Notes under the pieces: model-generated
The model's database searches: none
Told to the model about the DNA's origin: nothing
The model's input: the letters and a program-made list of their open reading frames with translations, nothing else
Assembly: GCA_039881145.1 (NCBI GenBank)
Contig: JAYKKI010000126.1
Span: forward strand, 2,510,001-2,574,000
DNA from: Druceiella hillmani
Taxonomy: Eukaryota > Arthropoda > Insecta > Lepidoptera > Hepialidae
Direction of reading: 5' to 3'
DNA length: 64,000 nucleotides
Made by a program: the position numbers and the translations under genes
Part shown: piece after piece, positions 45,111-56,885 of the stretch
Position numbering within the stretch: position 1 is the first letter of the stretch
How the letters are laid out: the number at the start of each line of letters is the position of its first letter

Positions 45111-47009
45111 AAACGTGCCATTAGATGTTTCACATTAAAAGTTATAAATAATATTTGTTCATTTATTACAGTCTAACTTAAACCATTTGCTTGAAGGTGC
45201 ACACTATTCGCGTCTGATACTGATTTAGTTATTAAGCTTTCATTTAAGAGTAAGCTTAATTTTAAGAAGTAAAAACAATTTTTGGAAAAAAAGGATATCG
45301 AATATAAATGTGACGATTCTAAAAATATACGATTATTTGATTTGGTTTTTAAATTTTATAAATCGATATATTATAGAAATTGATTTCCAATTACATATTT
45401 AAAAGAATAATTTAAAGAGTTAATTTCGACGACGAATCTCAAACCTATAAACACAAGGCTTGCTTCATGGAATTTATTCAAACGTGTGAAAATATAATTA
45501 CGATGTAATTACGCGATTTTTGTTTGTCTGTTAAATGAACACAGCAAAAGAATTTTTTTGACCTTCATACACATATCGATTTTGGAAAAGGTGGAAAAAA
45601 TGTTGCAATATTTTGATGTAATAATTATATTATTTCTATTTATTTGGATAATCATGGCCAATCTGTCGCTGCTCGCATTAGTTTACGCTATTTTTTTTAG
45701 TTGCCACTGATAATCGTCATAACTTCAGTCAACCTAAGTTCTTAATAATGAATCCTTAGGGGCCAGGATGAAAAAAAATATTTCATAAAAATTACGTAAT
45801 TGAAACCATTTTAACTCTTCTCAATGCAAAAAGTATATGTTGTAGATATTTACAGGAATCTTTTTTGGGATATTTTTAGATTTCTGAGAGTAAAATAAAA
45901 TTATTTTAAAAAATATAATACAGTTCTTGGTTTTTTTTAAACACCGCTGACTTTTTAAAATTTTTAACTGTAATTCTATGCCTTAACTCTAATCTCAAAT
46001 CTATATACTTATAATTTATCAGACATTTTGAAAATCATAATGAAAAAAATAAAATTTAACTTTTTTTATTATTTTGAATATATTATCCTATAATTATAAT
46101 TAAGTGTGATTTCATTTGTAGAATACACAAGTATTATTTCATGAAAAATATTTTTTTTAAGTTTTTTGAATCTATAGACGAGGATGAACCAGTGTTCTGT
46201 AAGTTTTTTTTAAAAATGATATTTTCCAAGCACATTTGCATTTTTTATGTATGTGGTTAGAAGACAAGATTTGATCTAATGATAAATGATTATCTCCTCC
46301 TGATTTATCAAATAACATTAAATTACAATTTTGTGTAAAACAATTGATTTTAAGTTTAAGTTTATTAATTATAATTTTAGCAGAAATATAAAAAGCAAAA
46401 AAATTTATTCAGAAGAATTGTACAACGCTTTTTGCATACAGCTTCAAAGAATTGTAAATATCTATAATTAAATAACTATACGCATATTTATCATAATTAA
46501 AACTTGTCTGATTTAATAATAAATATTTAGTATAATATATTAAAATCCTCATCATAACCATGAATTAGGTATAAATAACAATAAAATCTAAATTTACATC
46601 TAGATATCTAAAAAATAACAAAAAATTCGCACCATAAAACATCACGCAGATTGTGTTTAAAAAAATGTATAACTTGGTTTGATACAAAAGAATGCGTTTT
46701 AAAAAAATTATTTAAATATATTTATTTTCTTTTGACTGATCTAGGTCATCCTATGACTTAAAATTGCACGGGAGGTAAGTCTGCGCAATGCTAATATGTC
46801 AAAATATAAACGACATCTGCGAATAACTTCAGTTGTATTTTCATCCAAAATTTTATTGGGAAAAAAATGAAAACAGTGGAAAAACGGATTTGCTATGAAT
46901 GTCTGAAAATAATAGTTGTAATTTTCTCCTTATCACACCTTCTCATAATGTTGACTTCGTTTTTCTTTGTTTTTATTTATTATTGCACTGAATTTTATTT
47001 AATTACAGG
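45111..47009. other. unassigned, very AT-rich stretch
   Basis: No gene recognised. The last few hundred bases are probably the non-coding 5' part of the pogo/Tigger element that follows. A splice-acceptor-like 'ttaattacag' lies directly before its ATG at 47010. Confidence 0.4.
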
Positions 47010-48145
47010 ATGCCAAATCAAAGAAAAGTATCTACAGAGCGTATTTTAGGTCCTCAGTCTGTATTAGATGAAGCCGAAAGATGTATACAAAGTAGAGAAA
47101 GGTTGCTTCCTCCTATAGTATGAAGGAAAGTAATTTGTGCTATCGTTTAAAGAGAGAGGAATGAAGCTGAAGGCTGCCATGAATCTGGGAAAATAAGAAG
47201 TAAGCTTATCTCCACAAATAGAAGAAGAGTTTGGTCGTTATTTAGAATAACCAGACAAAATGTCCCAAGGAATGACTACTAAGGTTTGCGTACATGGGCC
47301 TACCAGGTTGATGAGAAAAATAATATTTCTCATTGTTTTAGCAATGAAAAAAATAATTTCAGGGAAACATTAGCTTCGTGGGTTTCTCAATAGGCATCCA
47401 AATCTTTCACTGAGACGTCCAACTTCTACAATTGTTGCCAGAGCAGGGGGCTTCGACCAATCCTAATGTGACAGGTTCTACAAAAACCTTGCAAAAATGA
47501 CAGATAAATATAATTTTCCCCCAACTTCTATTTATAACATAAATGCAATTGGAATGTCTGCTGTGCCCAACAATCCTCCAGGAGTCATGACAAAAAAGGA
47601 AAGCGCGTCATTAACAAGATATCGAGTGCTGAAAGGGGAATCAATATTGGAGTGGTAAAAGAAATGAATTCGACTGGCCACTTTCTCTCTTCAACTTTCG
47701 CATTCAGTCACAAACGAATGAAAGCAGAATTGTTTGATGGTGCTCCAGCGGCATCTATTGGGACGGTGTCTGATTCCAGCTTTTTTAATGGCGAACTTTT
47801 TTAAACTGGTTAATTCACTTTAAAGCTCTCCTGTCATTTGATAATCACGTCCCGCATTGCACAATTGAAGCTATAGAATTTTATCGTGCTAATAATATAA
47901 TAGCCCTTACACAACCGACAATAGCCACAAGATACAGGACAAAGGCTTCCATAGTGCATTGAAAATATACTTTGAAAGTGAGTGCGAGAAGTGGATTGGT
48001 GAATTTAACAGTTTCCAAGTTACGCTGCTGAATGTTTCAAGGTATCAAGGATATATCCCTACAATCCGGCCATCTTCACAGATCCTGGCTTCTTGCTAAG
48101 CGCTGTCACTGAAAGAGAAATGAATGATAATCTACCTAGTACCTT
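47010..48145 (+). pseudogene. pogo/Tigger-type (DDE_1) transposase, decayed
   Basis: Pogo/Tigger elements are Tc1/mariner relatives whose transposase has a DDE_1 domain. From the ATG at 47010 the remnant reads 'MPNQRKVSTERILGPQSV', then 'GFLNRHPNLSLRRPTSTI' near 47379 (family: FLKRHPxLSxRxPEATS, end of the CENP-B-type DNA-binding region), 'TDKYNFPPTSIYNINAIGM' near 47500 (family: YxFxPxRIFNxDETGL; first Asp replaced), 'SAVPNNPPGVM', 'DNHVPHCTIEAIEFYRAN' near 47842 (second Asp present) and 'ALKIYFESECEKWIGEFN' near 47959. The segment before ALK has lost the usual third-Asp context. Stops and frameshifts occur throughout, so it is inactive. Confidence 0.85.
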
Positions 48146-48858
48146 GGCCCATTTTTTTCAGGCAGAACAGAACTTGCAACCTGTAAAGATAGAGAATGAA
48201 TAATTAAATGAAACGGAAATGAAACGGTAAACTTTGCGAAAATACTTTTTTACAGGTCGAACTGATAGAAACCCAAAATTCAAATAAGTTAGGAACTGAG
48301 AAACATTCTGTAGAAGTTTCTCTGAAAAAAAAACTGTGCTGAAATGAGTCATCTCGACCCTGATAATATTAATAAAATATTAAAAAAAAAAAAATATAAT
48401 AAAATAAATATTAAAAAACAATATTAAAAAAATTAAGCGTAACTTTTCAAGTTCCTGGGGCTGTGTCATCCAGTAGCGGCCAAATACACCAGCTTTAAAT
48501 ACTGTAAAAATTACAGATATTTCTCCAACACCAAAATTGGACATTAGACAAACAATATTTAAGAAGAAACATAAGAAATCTGAAATACTTCACGTTACAA
48601 GTTTAAATGTGATTTGGGTACCTAAAATAAGTTAATTTTATATTAATGAGGCTTAAAAACTCATATTTCTCATGCGCAGTTTTGGCGATCTTTGTGCGCA
48701 ATGTTACCAACTCAAGGTCTTAGGCTGCGTATTTATCATTTTTCATATATTGTTCAGTCATTCCAAAAATTATACCAAATGATTCATTAAGTCTTTATTA
48801 ATAAAGTATATTCATACATGTTGAAAAATAAATATAATATTGCTAACTTATTTAATTT
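48146..48858. other. probable 3' non-coding part of the pogo element, then AT-rich DNA
   Basis: No gene. An A-rich block at 48370-48440 may be a slippage product. The minus frame 48158-48352 has no domain. Confidence 0.35.
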
Positions 48859-48906
48859 ACCTTAAGATTGCGCAATTAACAAACGTTAATTGCGCAATCT
48901 TAAGGT
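48859..48906. repeat. perfect 22-bp inverted repeat, 4-base loop
   Basis: 48859-48880 is the exact reverse complement of 48885-48906, with aaac between. A perfect stem of this length in AT-rich DNA suggests fused terminal repeats of a small transposon or a recent foldback. Confidence 0.95.
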
Positions 48907-49766
48907 GCCCCAGGTATAGTTGGGTACAATTAAAAAAAAATTGTATGTTATACAATTTGCAAAAAAATATATGTTGTAGAATTATACTTAGTTTAAAATT
49001 TAAAAACATGTTGTTGATATTTCAATAGGATTGACATATCATACTTGTATCATATTGTGTCGCACCTGTAACAGTGTATTGCTTACGAAGTTACCTCATC
49101 CTGGTCGCCAGATACAGACGAAAGAAAAAAAACATGGAAGAAATTATTTTAAAATATATTATTCATATTAAAACATTTAACTTGGAACTCTTGCTTTATA
49201 TAATGTCACGTGATGATGGCTAATCTATTATACTAAGATGATGAACAAAATTCCATGATAAGGTTAATATATTATACTATTTGCGATAATAAAAGGACAT
49301 GCATAAAAATATACAGACATATACAAGGATATCGCGTTAAAACAATTCTTCAGCAGGTCAGGTAAAAAAGCTCTCCAAGTCACGGATTCGATTCAACAAA
49401 AAAAAAGCCGATTCAAAGTCACTAACGCGAATCGGTTAAAGATTATCCATTGAAATTGTTCTCTGACCGCTTCGTTATCAACTCCCCCGATTCAACCTTC
49501 ATCGCTCATTGTGCCATCCCGACGACGTCGTTAAAGAGATCAGAAAAAAAACAATTGACATTTCAAACCAGATTCGTACAAAAGGGACATCTTATCAGTC
49601 ATTATAAATAATTCTTTGTCCGCTTAAATCGGTCTCGTAATATCGAGAAGTTCATTGTTACTTTACATACCTAATCGCGGTATTTTCCTCTCAGTACAGT
49701 GGCGTGTTATTCATAAGCATAATAAGTTATTAAATATTTGTGCATTCCACTAATTAAGATGTTGTT

Positions 49767-49768
<2 letters not shown>
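48907..49768. other. unassigned stretch
   Basis: No gene recognised. A slightly GC-richer part at 49370-49560 ('cgattcaaagtcactaacgc') may be non-coding conserved sequence. Confidence 0.35.
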
Positions 49769-49836
<68 letters not shown>

Positions 49837-49837
49837 G

Positions 49838-49888
<51 letters not shown>

Positions 49889-49890
49889 AT
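49769..49890. repeat. compound (TA)n-(TG)n microsatellite
   Basis: About 105 bp of TA with three TG interruptions, then gtgtgtgtgt. Confidence 0.95.
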
Positions 49891-50017
49891 TGAAATTGCT
49901 ACCTAAATGTTGAACGTCATATTATATTCAAATAATTTGCATTTTATAGTGACATTTGTAATACTCATTTTGTATTAAACAAATTTAAAACTATTATCTT
50001 AAAACACGTATTTTCCC

Positions 50018-51013
50018 AAGAGTGTAAACATTTGTAGATTATTATTTATAACACATATTGCCCCAATTTGAAAACAGATAGATTTTGAAGACAGGTTTTT
50101 ATTGCTCGTAATTTCCAAAGAAGTAGGTAAATCCTTAAAAGTATTTTAACTGTAAAATTAAGTTTTACAAATATAATATTTACAAGAGTGTAAACATTTG
50201 TAGATTATTATTTATAACACATATTACCCCAATTTGAAGACAGATATATTTTGAAGACAGGTTTTTATTGCTCGTAATTCCCAAAGAAGTAGGTAAATCC
50301 TTAAAAGTATTTTATCTGTAAAATTAAGTTTTACAAATATAATATTTACAAGAGTGTAAACATTTGTAGATTATTATTTATAACACATATTACCCCAATT
50401 TGAAGACAGATATATTTTGAAGACAGGTTTTTATTGCTCGTAATTCCCAAAGAAGTAGGTAAATCCTTAAAAGTATTTTATCTGTAAAATTAAGTTTTAC
50501 AAATATAATATTTACAAGAGTGTAAACATTTGTAGATTATTATTTATAACACATATTACCCCAATTTGAAGACAGATATATTTTGAAGACAGGTTTTTAT
50601 TGCTCGTAATTCCCAAAGAAGTAGGTAAATCCTTAAAAGTATTTTATCTGTAAAATTAAGTTTTACAAATATAATATTTACAAGAGTGTAAACATTTGTA
50701 GATTATTATTTATAACACATATTACCCCAATTTGAAGACAGATATATTTTGAAGACAGGTTTTTATTGCTCGTAATTCCCAAAGAAGTAGGTAAATCCTT
50801 AAAAGTATTTTATCTGTAAAATTAAGTTTTACAAATATAATATTTACAAGAGTGTAAACATTTGTAGATTATTATTTATAACACATATTACCCCAATTTG
50901 AAGACAGATATATTTTGAAGACAGGTTTTTATTGCTCGTAATTCCCAAAGAAGTGGGTAAATCCTTAAAAGTATTTTATCTGTAAAATTAAGTTTTACAA
51001 ATATAATATTTAG
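50018..51013. repeat. satellite-like array, 6 x 166 bp
   Basis: 'agtgtaaacatttgtagatt' starts at 50021, 50187, 50353, 50519, 50685 and 50851, a strict 166-bp step. Units 2-6 are almost identical; unit 1 differs at several sites (for example attgcccc for attacccc and gaaaacag for gaagacag) and unit 6 has aagtggg for aagtagg. Diverged edges with a homogenised centre are typical of unequal exchange. The unit is close to the length of nucleosome-bound DNA. No coding sequence. Confidence 0.97.
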
Positions 51014-52186
51014 ATATTATTGTGAATAAATGGGGTAAGCCCACAATGTCTGCTCCTGTTTATTAGGTGCAAATAAGCAATTAAGAGTATCCTGTAGCAC
51101 AACACGCTTCACGTGTTAGCCAGATGACCACCCCACATATAATAAAATTGTAACAAATAGAAATTTAGAATCTAAGAAAGCAAGGTTTATCTGTAAGCTA
51201 AAATTATTTATAAAAATATTTTCTGTCCCCTACACTCAAGGAGACAACTTCAAGTAACAATAAATATCAAATGTTACTTAAATTCGTTTAAGTAATTTAA
51301 TGACGAATCGGTGCAACTAATTAATTTAAGTCGCCAGCAATATTTAGCAAGATTTGGAGATCCTGCCTATAATACGTTATAACAACGATAATAAAAAAAT
51401 AAATACAAATTTTTAAAATCGAACTTTGTGAGGTATTTTCTTGAGTTTGTATTTGTTTTTACAAATTTATTTTCAAGAAACGAATAAAATAAAAAGAATA
51501 GAACGAAACAGGATACAAATTTTTAGGGAATACTTAGTTTTTTGGAACGGAACTTCGCATCTATTCAGATATCGGTTATTTTTTTGCGAGCTTTGACTCC
51601 TTTTTTATATTAATGTTTTTGGTGGAATATTTAAATATGAAAGTTTGTTTATTGTCTAATAATTTTGTAGTCAAGTAGCAAAATTAATACCTAGTTTGGT
51701 GCTGAAAAACATGATGTTGAAAAATACGCGAATGGTAAAAGTGTGTGGGTGTTTGATAGTCAATCACTTTTAAACGATTGGACAAATGTGCAGAGCTCGT
51801 GATTAAAATTTACGTACAGCTTATATCACTAGATATATAGCTTAATTCTTATAGAACAAATTCGGTGTCTTTCCTAAGTAATAAAACATTAGAACTATAG
51901 CATAGCAATATATGGCGTACCGTGTTTATTAATTCTGTATTGCTTAAAACCTCTATATTGTTACCGAATAGGGCGAAAAATTTAATATTATTCATAGAGA
52001 AGTATTGTGATAATTTATTCGATCAAAGATATGCGAAGGGATTGCCCTTTGTATGAAACTAATTTGATGTCAAATTTTGATATTTTTGTTTACTATCTGA
52101 TATTTACATATTTTTCGATGTTGTTATTTCCACAATAAAAGAGTTCAGTTTGAAATTTGTGTATATCACGTCAAGATTAATTTAAA
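51014..52186. other. unassigned AT-rich stretch
   Basis: No gene recognised. The final part may belong to the 5' end of the following mariner element, but I could not find clear terminal inverted repeats. Confidence 0.4.
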
Positions 52187-53225
52187 ATGAGAATTTTTAA
52201 GTCTTTCATTGTCTCGATCCACAAGATAGTTATTATAGATTTTGGTTGGCATTTTATGATGAAGCCCCATCTCGCACTAACGTTTACAACAAGTTTAATC
52301 AGCTCAAATGTTACTCTACCAATCTCAGTGATGATCTGCGTGAGGGCGGTCCCACAACAACGACAACTGAAGATAACATCAGTGCTGCGTGGCTAATGGT
52401 AAAAACTGGCGAGAGAGTGACCTGTCAGTAGATTGGGACAAGCTTAGGCATTGGTATGAGGTAAGGACATAAAACTCTATATGAAAATTTAGACGTCCTA
52501 AAGCCTTGAACTAGATGGATACCCCAAGAGTTTATAGAATGTCAAAGACATTGTCCCTTTCATAAGTATCGCGAAATGATGAGAAAAATTCGATGAAGAT
52601 CATTCAAATGTTGTATTCGACATTGTCATGGGTGACGAAAGCTGGGTATGCTGTGACGAACTCACAACTGTGAGGCAGTCGGCACTTTAAGTCTTTTTTG
52701 ATTTTTTGTAGAGTTGCCTACAAAGCCGAAGAAAGGACAAAGTGCTGGAAAAAGAGGGTTGCTTCCTTTTTCAGATGGACAGGCTATGATGTAACGGTTG
52801 TTCAGGAAAATAAAAGAACTGTCATAGTACACTAGTACACCAGCAAATAGTTGCTTATTGTTTTGAAAAAACTTCGGGAAGAACACCCTTGCAGTAGAAT
52901 TTTCCTTCATCACGACAGCATGTTTGCACAGCTAGACTATTTGATTATGTCAGGTGTAGAAATCGCGTTCATCCCCCAGACGGCTCCGACTTCGCACCAC
53001 ACGATTTCTATTTATTCCAAAGAATATAAGATAAACTGCGAGGAATACCATTCTCGGACACCACAGAAGTGGTGACTGCCTCAGAAAAAACCGTGGAAGA
53101 GACGTCCTCGGAAGAATGGGCTGACCACTTTTCTCAGTGATTCCATGGAATGAAATGGAGTGCTGCAGAGATTGTTTTGGAAAACAATGAATTAATTACA
53201 AAGTTGCCATTCTTTTGGTATTCTA
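52187..53225 (+). pseudogene. mariner-family transposase (irritans-like), decayed
   Basis: The remnant follows a mariner transposase from near its start. In order: 'AFYDEAPSRTNVYNKFNQ' and 'NLSDDLREGGPTTTTTED' near 52246 (helix-turn-helix region), 'IGTSLGIGM' near 52432, 'KCCIRH' region then 'VMGDESWVCCDELTT' near 52627 (first Asp), 'LLIVLKKLREEHPCSRIFLH' and 'HDSMFAQ' near 52851 (second Asp), and 'FAPHDFYLFQRI' near 52992 (third Asp), ending near 53200. The spacing and PHDFYLF motif fit D34D mariners. Frameshifts and stops interrupt it throughout. Length, about 1.04 kb, is the usual size of a mariner coding region. Frames on the minus strand here are shadows. Confidence 0.9.
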
Positions 53226-53659
53226 AAAACTTTTCGGTTCTGAATCCTTACCCACTCCTAGGAAAATGGTGAATCGTTCTCCATATATCAATCACTCTGA
53301 CTCCATACAGGAAAGATTCTGAATTAAGCCATTGTAACGAAAATGGCAACATAACCCTGCCATGGAGTAATACGACAAATATCTACGAAGTACAATCAAA
53401 TTACATCCGGCCCTATCGTTCGTGTTTAGAACAACTTACGCAATATCCGTTGTTTTTTTCAGGCATCGGTATTGTTTTAATGATACCTATCAACTTTAGA
53501 GGATCAAGTCAAAGTACATAGATATTATAATTTATTTATAAGTATGTTTTTCTAATTTAATCTATGAATATCGGTTTTTTATTAAATTTAAAATGTTAAA
53601 TCCTCCTGATATATCTACCTGAAAGGTTTTTATGTGCAATTAACGATCTTAAACTGCTT
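53226..53659. other. mariner 3' flank and unassigned DNA
   Basis: 'aaacttttcggttctgaatc' just after the coding end is probably mariner 3' non-coding sequence. Nothing else recognised. Confidence 0.35.
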
Positions 53660-53900
53660 GGAAGAGATATTAAGATAACCAAAGGTAAAAAAAAATCGTG
53701 GATATATGTCACTGAAGTTGTGATAAACAGCTACTAAAAATAGATAGCTAGGTACATCTTTGAGAGAGTTGATCAATTTTAAATATCTTGACCCTTTTAT
53801 CACAAATGAAAACGATGTTAAAATTGAAGAAGAAATCGAATACTAATGACAAGTAGATGCTACTGTGGCTCAAGGAATCATTTTATATCAAAGTATTGTA
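53660..53900 (+). pseudogene. LINE reverse-transcriptase fragment
   Basis: From about 53767 the plus strand reads 'ELINFKYLDPFITNENDVKI' then 'EEEIEY', matching the 'VxxFKYLGSxITxDxxxxxEIxxRI' block just after the catalytic region of RTE-like LINE reverse transcriptases. Upstream sequence fits the degraded 'INxxKTKxM' segment weakly. Stop codons follow at once. This is a short dead fragment. Confidence 0.55.
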
Positions 53901-54624
53901 TATTAGCATGTAGTTGTATATAAACATCAATGAGAAAAATAAAACGATTTATACAGTTGTATATAAACATTAATGAGAAAAATATAGCGAATTATCGATA
54001 TTAGAATGAAAGATGTTGAAACAAATACGAAGGTATTTGGAGAAATCATTGTAACAATGGTTTATAAAATCAAATGGCGACCTGCGCCGGCTTTGCACAG
54101 GTATATTTTGGAATAAACATAGGTACCCAACACGTTAAGTGTCTTCCCCTCGGGCACTAAATAACCAGTTTTTTATATCTTATCATATTTTAGACGTAAA
54201 AGCTTTTAGCAAAGAATCAGTTTATGACTTGTTACTTGAAAATAAGACGAAATAATCAATATAAATCTCAGCAATAGTTTTCTTATTGTTACTATTATTT
54301 TCCATAAAGACACAACTTTCTAGTTTGCTCTTACTGAACCTTAAACTGTACAATGTTTCCTCTACTATCCGATACCGAGCTAGTGATAACTATTTCAAAC
54401 CATAAACGACCCGAACTACAACACTTCGTACCGTTACAATGGTGTTATTTGATTAAGGTTTTTTGATAAGCATTTTTTTTGTCATAAATGTAGTCCTGTG
54501 TTTTATTTGAGTCAACAAAAATATAACAATGTGAGGCGACATGATGTCCCTGTACACATCCCCTTCCCCCTGCTCCTCTGTTCGTCACTAAACTGAGCAA
54601 TTTTACTCTTCCAACTAATCGCAA
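53901..54624. other. unassigned stretch with possible LINE-derived strings
   Basis: 'gtagttgtataaacat'-type sequence is duplicated at 53910 and 53955. 'ggcgacctgcgccggctttg' with 'cacaggta' near 54077 resembles the 'ggcgacccgccccggcttcgcacgggt' motif common in lepidopteran repeats. No gene seen. Confidence 0.35.
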
Positions 54625-54915
54625 TTATAAAGCATTGAAGGTTTAATTTTTATCGCCAATAATGCTTAAAATGTTAAATTTTTATCCGATTATAACGCTT
54701 AATATGGTTATAATTGATCCGTCTAGAAAATGGTCACTTTTTATTTGTTTGTAATGGTTAAAATGGTTAATATGTGTCTGTATAAAACTCTAAACTGGTC
54801 GTTTTTTTGTCTGCTTATAATGGCTGAAATGGCAAAATTTTATATCTCTGCAACGCTTAAAATAGTCCATTGTTATCTGTTTGTAACGCCTAAAATGGTA
54901 GCTATTAATAAATTG
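54625..54915. repeat. degenerate tandem repeat, about 45-60 bp units
   Basis: Blocks of the form 'tttttatc.g.ttataacgc' followed by 'ttaaaatggt' recur about six times with strong divergence. The plus frame 54730-54921 runs through them; its pattern of MVKMV, MAEMA and TLKIV reflects the repeat. Confidence 0.75.
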
Positions 54916-55419
54916 AACTAAATAACGCCACTTTTGTCCAACGCACTTTTTTAACTTAAAAACAGTTTTACGGCTCATTTAAAAAAGATAGATAATTACC
55001 GCGTTAGATTTTTCTTTAGACCTCTTTAAGATCTATAATTCTTCCATACACTTTATTAGGGTATCTCTAATATCTTTGCCAACGTTTGTAACGAAAGAGT
55101 CTGGATCAGCGACTCCGACTGCATTGATGCCATTACCTATAGGTACATAAAAGTAATAAAACCTATGTATCTACATACTATATAGTCTATAAAAATCTGG
55201 GATTCACAAGTTATCGTGATGCAAACTTGAAGTAAATCGGTATGGTAGTTTTTGCAAAAATCCATAAAAAACAAAACTCTTTATTATATTAATAAGGCCC
55301 AGACAGCCAAATATAATACTATCAAATCCTATCGAATCAGCTGGAGTTCGGTATCTTGAGGCTAGAGTACATTATCAGGTGTTAAGACATAGATCTAATA
55401 AACAAAGTTACTTTCACGA
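54916..55419. other. unassigned stretch, possible LINE tail
   Basis: 'cacaagttatcgtgatgcaa' and 'taaatcggtatggtagtttt' near 55205-55250 resemble a degraded LINE 3' region. No gene seen. Confidence 0.3.
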
Positions 55420-55675
55420 AAATAGATGGAACAAGAAAAAGAAAAAGATCTTACACTTGAAGAACATAGAAACCGTTCGATAGCCAGAGGGAATTAACAT
55501 AAGCTCCGGCAGGATCTAATGGAAAAAGACATATGATGAAGATAAGGAAAATAGAAGGAACCAGGAAAAGAAAAAATCCTACACCTGAAGAGCATAGAAA
55601 GTACTCAATAGATAGAGGGCACAAACCTTTGGAGAAACATAAGCTCCGGCAGGATCCAGTGGAGGAAGATACACG
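55420..55675 (+). pseudogene. two 129-bp tandem units with protein-like conservation, unrecognised
   Basis: Units at about 55420-55548 and 55549-55675 share 'aatagatggaacaagaaaaa'-like starts and 'cataagctccggcaggatc' ends. Each gives a similar peptide, though in different overall frames: 'LTLEEHRNRSIARG' and 'PTPEEHRKYSIDRGH', then 'HKLRQDL' and 'HKLRQDPVEED'. Better conservation of the peptide than expected suggests decay of a repeated coding sequence, perhaps a transposon protein rich in Lys, Arg and Glu. I do not recognise the family. It could also be a simple non-coding duplication. Confidence 0.3.
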
Positions 55676-55969
55676 AGGGGATATATTTTATACTGATTGT
55701 ATTCTTTAGAAATGGTTTTAAAGTAACACTTCAATGCAAAAGAGAAAATGTTTAAATACCAGCTAATATCAGAAGTTGAAAGCTTTATTTATAGAATTCA
55801 AACCCAAAAACAGAGTACTATAAACATTAACAACTGCGCCACTGCTACCCACGTCTCGAGATCATGTTCAGCGCCTATAAAAATTATACATCCAAGAAAC
55901 ACATAAACGACCAAACAAACACGATCCAAACATCATATGAGAATAATAATAAACGAGATGAAGCTAATA
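55676..55969. other. unassigned stretch
   Basis: No gene or repeat recognised. Confidence 0.4.
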
Positions 55970-56280
55970 ATATGCGCAGGCGCATGTAGCCGCCGACGTC
56001 TTGGCCAATCGCGTACTTTGTCACTGTCGAGACTCCGCCCACTCCCCTTGTTTCAATAGAGCGCGGAGCGTGAAGGGCGTGGTTTGGCTTCGATGTGACC
56101 TTGTGGGTAGGTATGACTTCGGTCACTTCGACGAATGCTTACACAGAGTTGGTCACGAATTCTTTTTGTGTGACTTCCAATCGACTGAGGTCACGGATTG
56201 TTTTAAGTTTCGCTCGTTAATAGGATTGAATGATTTATCTGTCAGATGTATATTTAGAAACGTACCTAATTCGTTTTAGG
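55970..56280 (+). promoter_or_regulatory. CpG-rich promoter-like island with nuclear-receptor half-sites
   Basis: From left to right: tgcgcaggcgca (NRF1/Ewg-like) near 55975, ggccaatcg (CCAAT box) near 56003, ctccgcccactcccc (GC/CACCC box) near 56032, then TGACCTTG at 56096-56103 (reverse of CAAGGTCA, the FTZ-F1/ERR site), GGTCAC at 56121 and 56151, and AGGTCA at 56188. Three elements of TATA-less promoters followed by four nuclear-receptor-type half-sites within 100 bp is unusual for this window. Frames on both strands (56001-56279, 55884-56126) have no recognised domain. A possible splice donor, gg|gtaggtatg, lies at 56106. Confidence 0.4.
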
Positions 56281-56764
56281 AACACTGGGATCGCTTTCAT
56301 CGTTCTTTTGGTTTTATTGTAAAGTCGATAAGGTTCTGTCTTAGTAATTTATAATGAAATAAAAAAAACTGGTTATTTTGCGGGCTAAAAATACGCAGCT
56401 TATTAGAGGTACAATATTACTTATCGAAGGATCTAACAATATTAGAAGTCAACATCGTCTTTTTTCTGTTACGGTGTATACACACTGTTACTATTCTGCA
56501 AATTTGTAGAAGTAACTTTGTCATTTACCAGTCATTAAGAATGCCGGTGAAAAACAATGGGAAGCGGACCTTATTTAAGTAATTTTATCCTACATCGACA
56601 GAAGGTAGTAGGAAATTGAGACCGAAAAGGCTTAAAAAACTTTGCATCGGTTGTCTAAAGATTAAGGATGATTGAATACAATGTAAGGCATCCAATTGAT
56701 AAATATTTATTTTACACAAAGAGAGTTAATTTACATTAAGATTATTTTGGAAAAAATTAGTCCG
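56281..56764. other. unassigned stretch
   Basis: No gene or repeat recognised. Confidence 0.4.
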
Positions 56765-56885
56765 GTTGGAAGTTCGATGGACTGATTTTAGTGGACTGAG
56801 TTTGGCAACCGAGTTCGGAAATTGAGTTAGGTGGACTGAGTTCGGCAATTGAGTTCGGAAATTGAGTTTAGCAATTGAGTTCGGG
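56765..56885. repeat. tandem repeat, 40-bp period with internal sub-repeats
   Basis: 'ggactgagttcggcaattga' plus 'gttcggaaattgagtt' repeats with a 40-bp step (56793, 56833). Within it 'gagttcgg.aattgagt' forms shorter sub-repeats. Confidence 0.9.

Noticed and set aside
45755..49108. Possible terminal inverted repeats (ccaggatga / tcatcctgg) around the pogo copy
   Set aside because: Only 9 bases match perfectly and I found them by scanning a large area; chance cannot be excluded and no target duplication is visible.
56001..56279. 92-codon plus frame in the promoter-like island
   Set aside because: No ATG at its opening, no domain, and the sequence is better explained by regulatory motifs.
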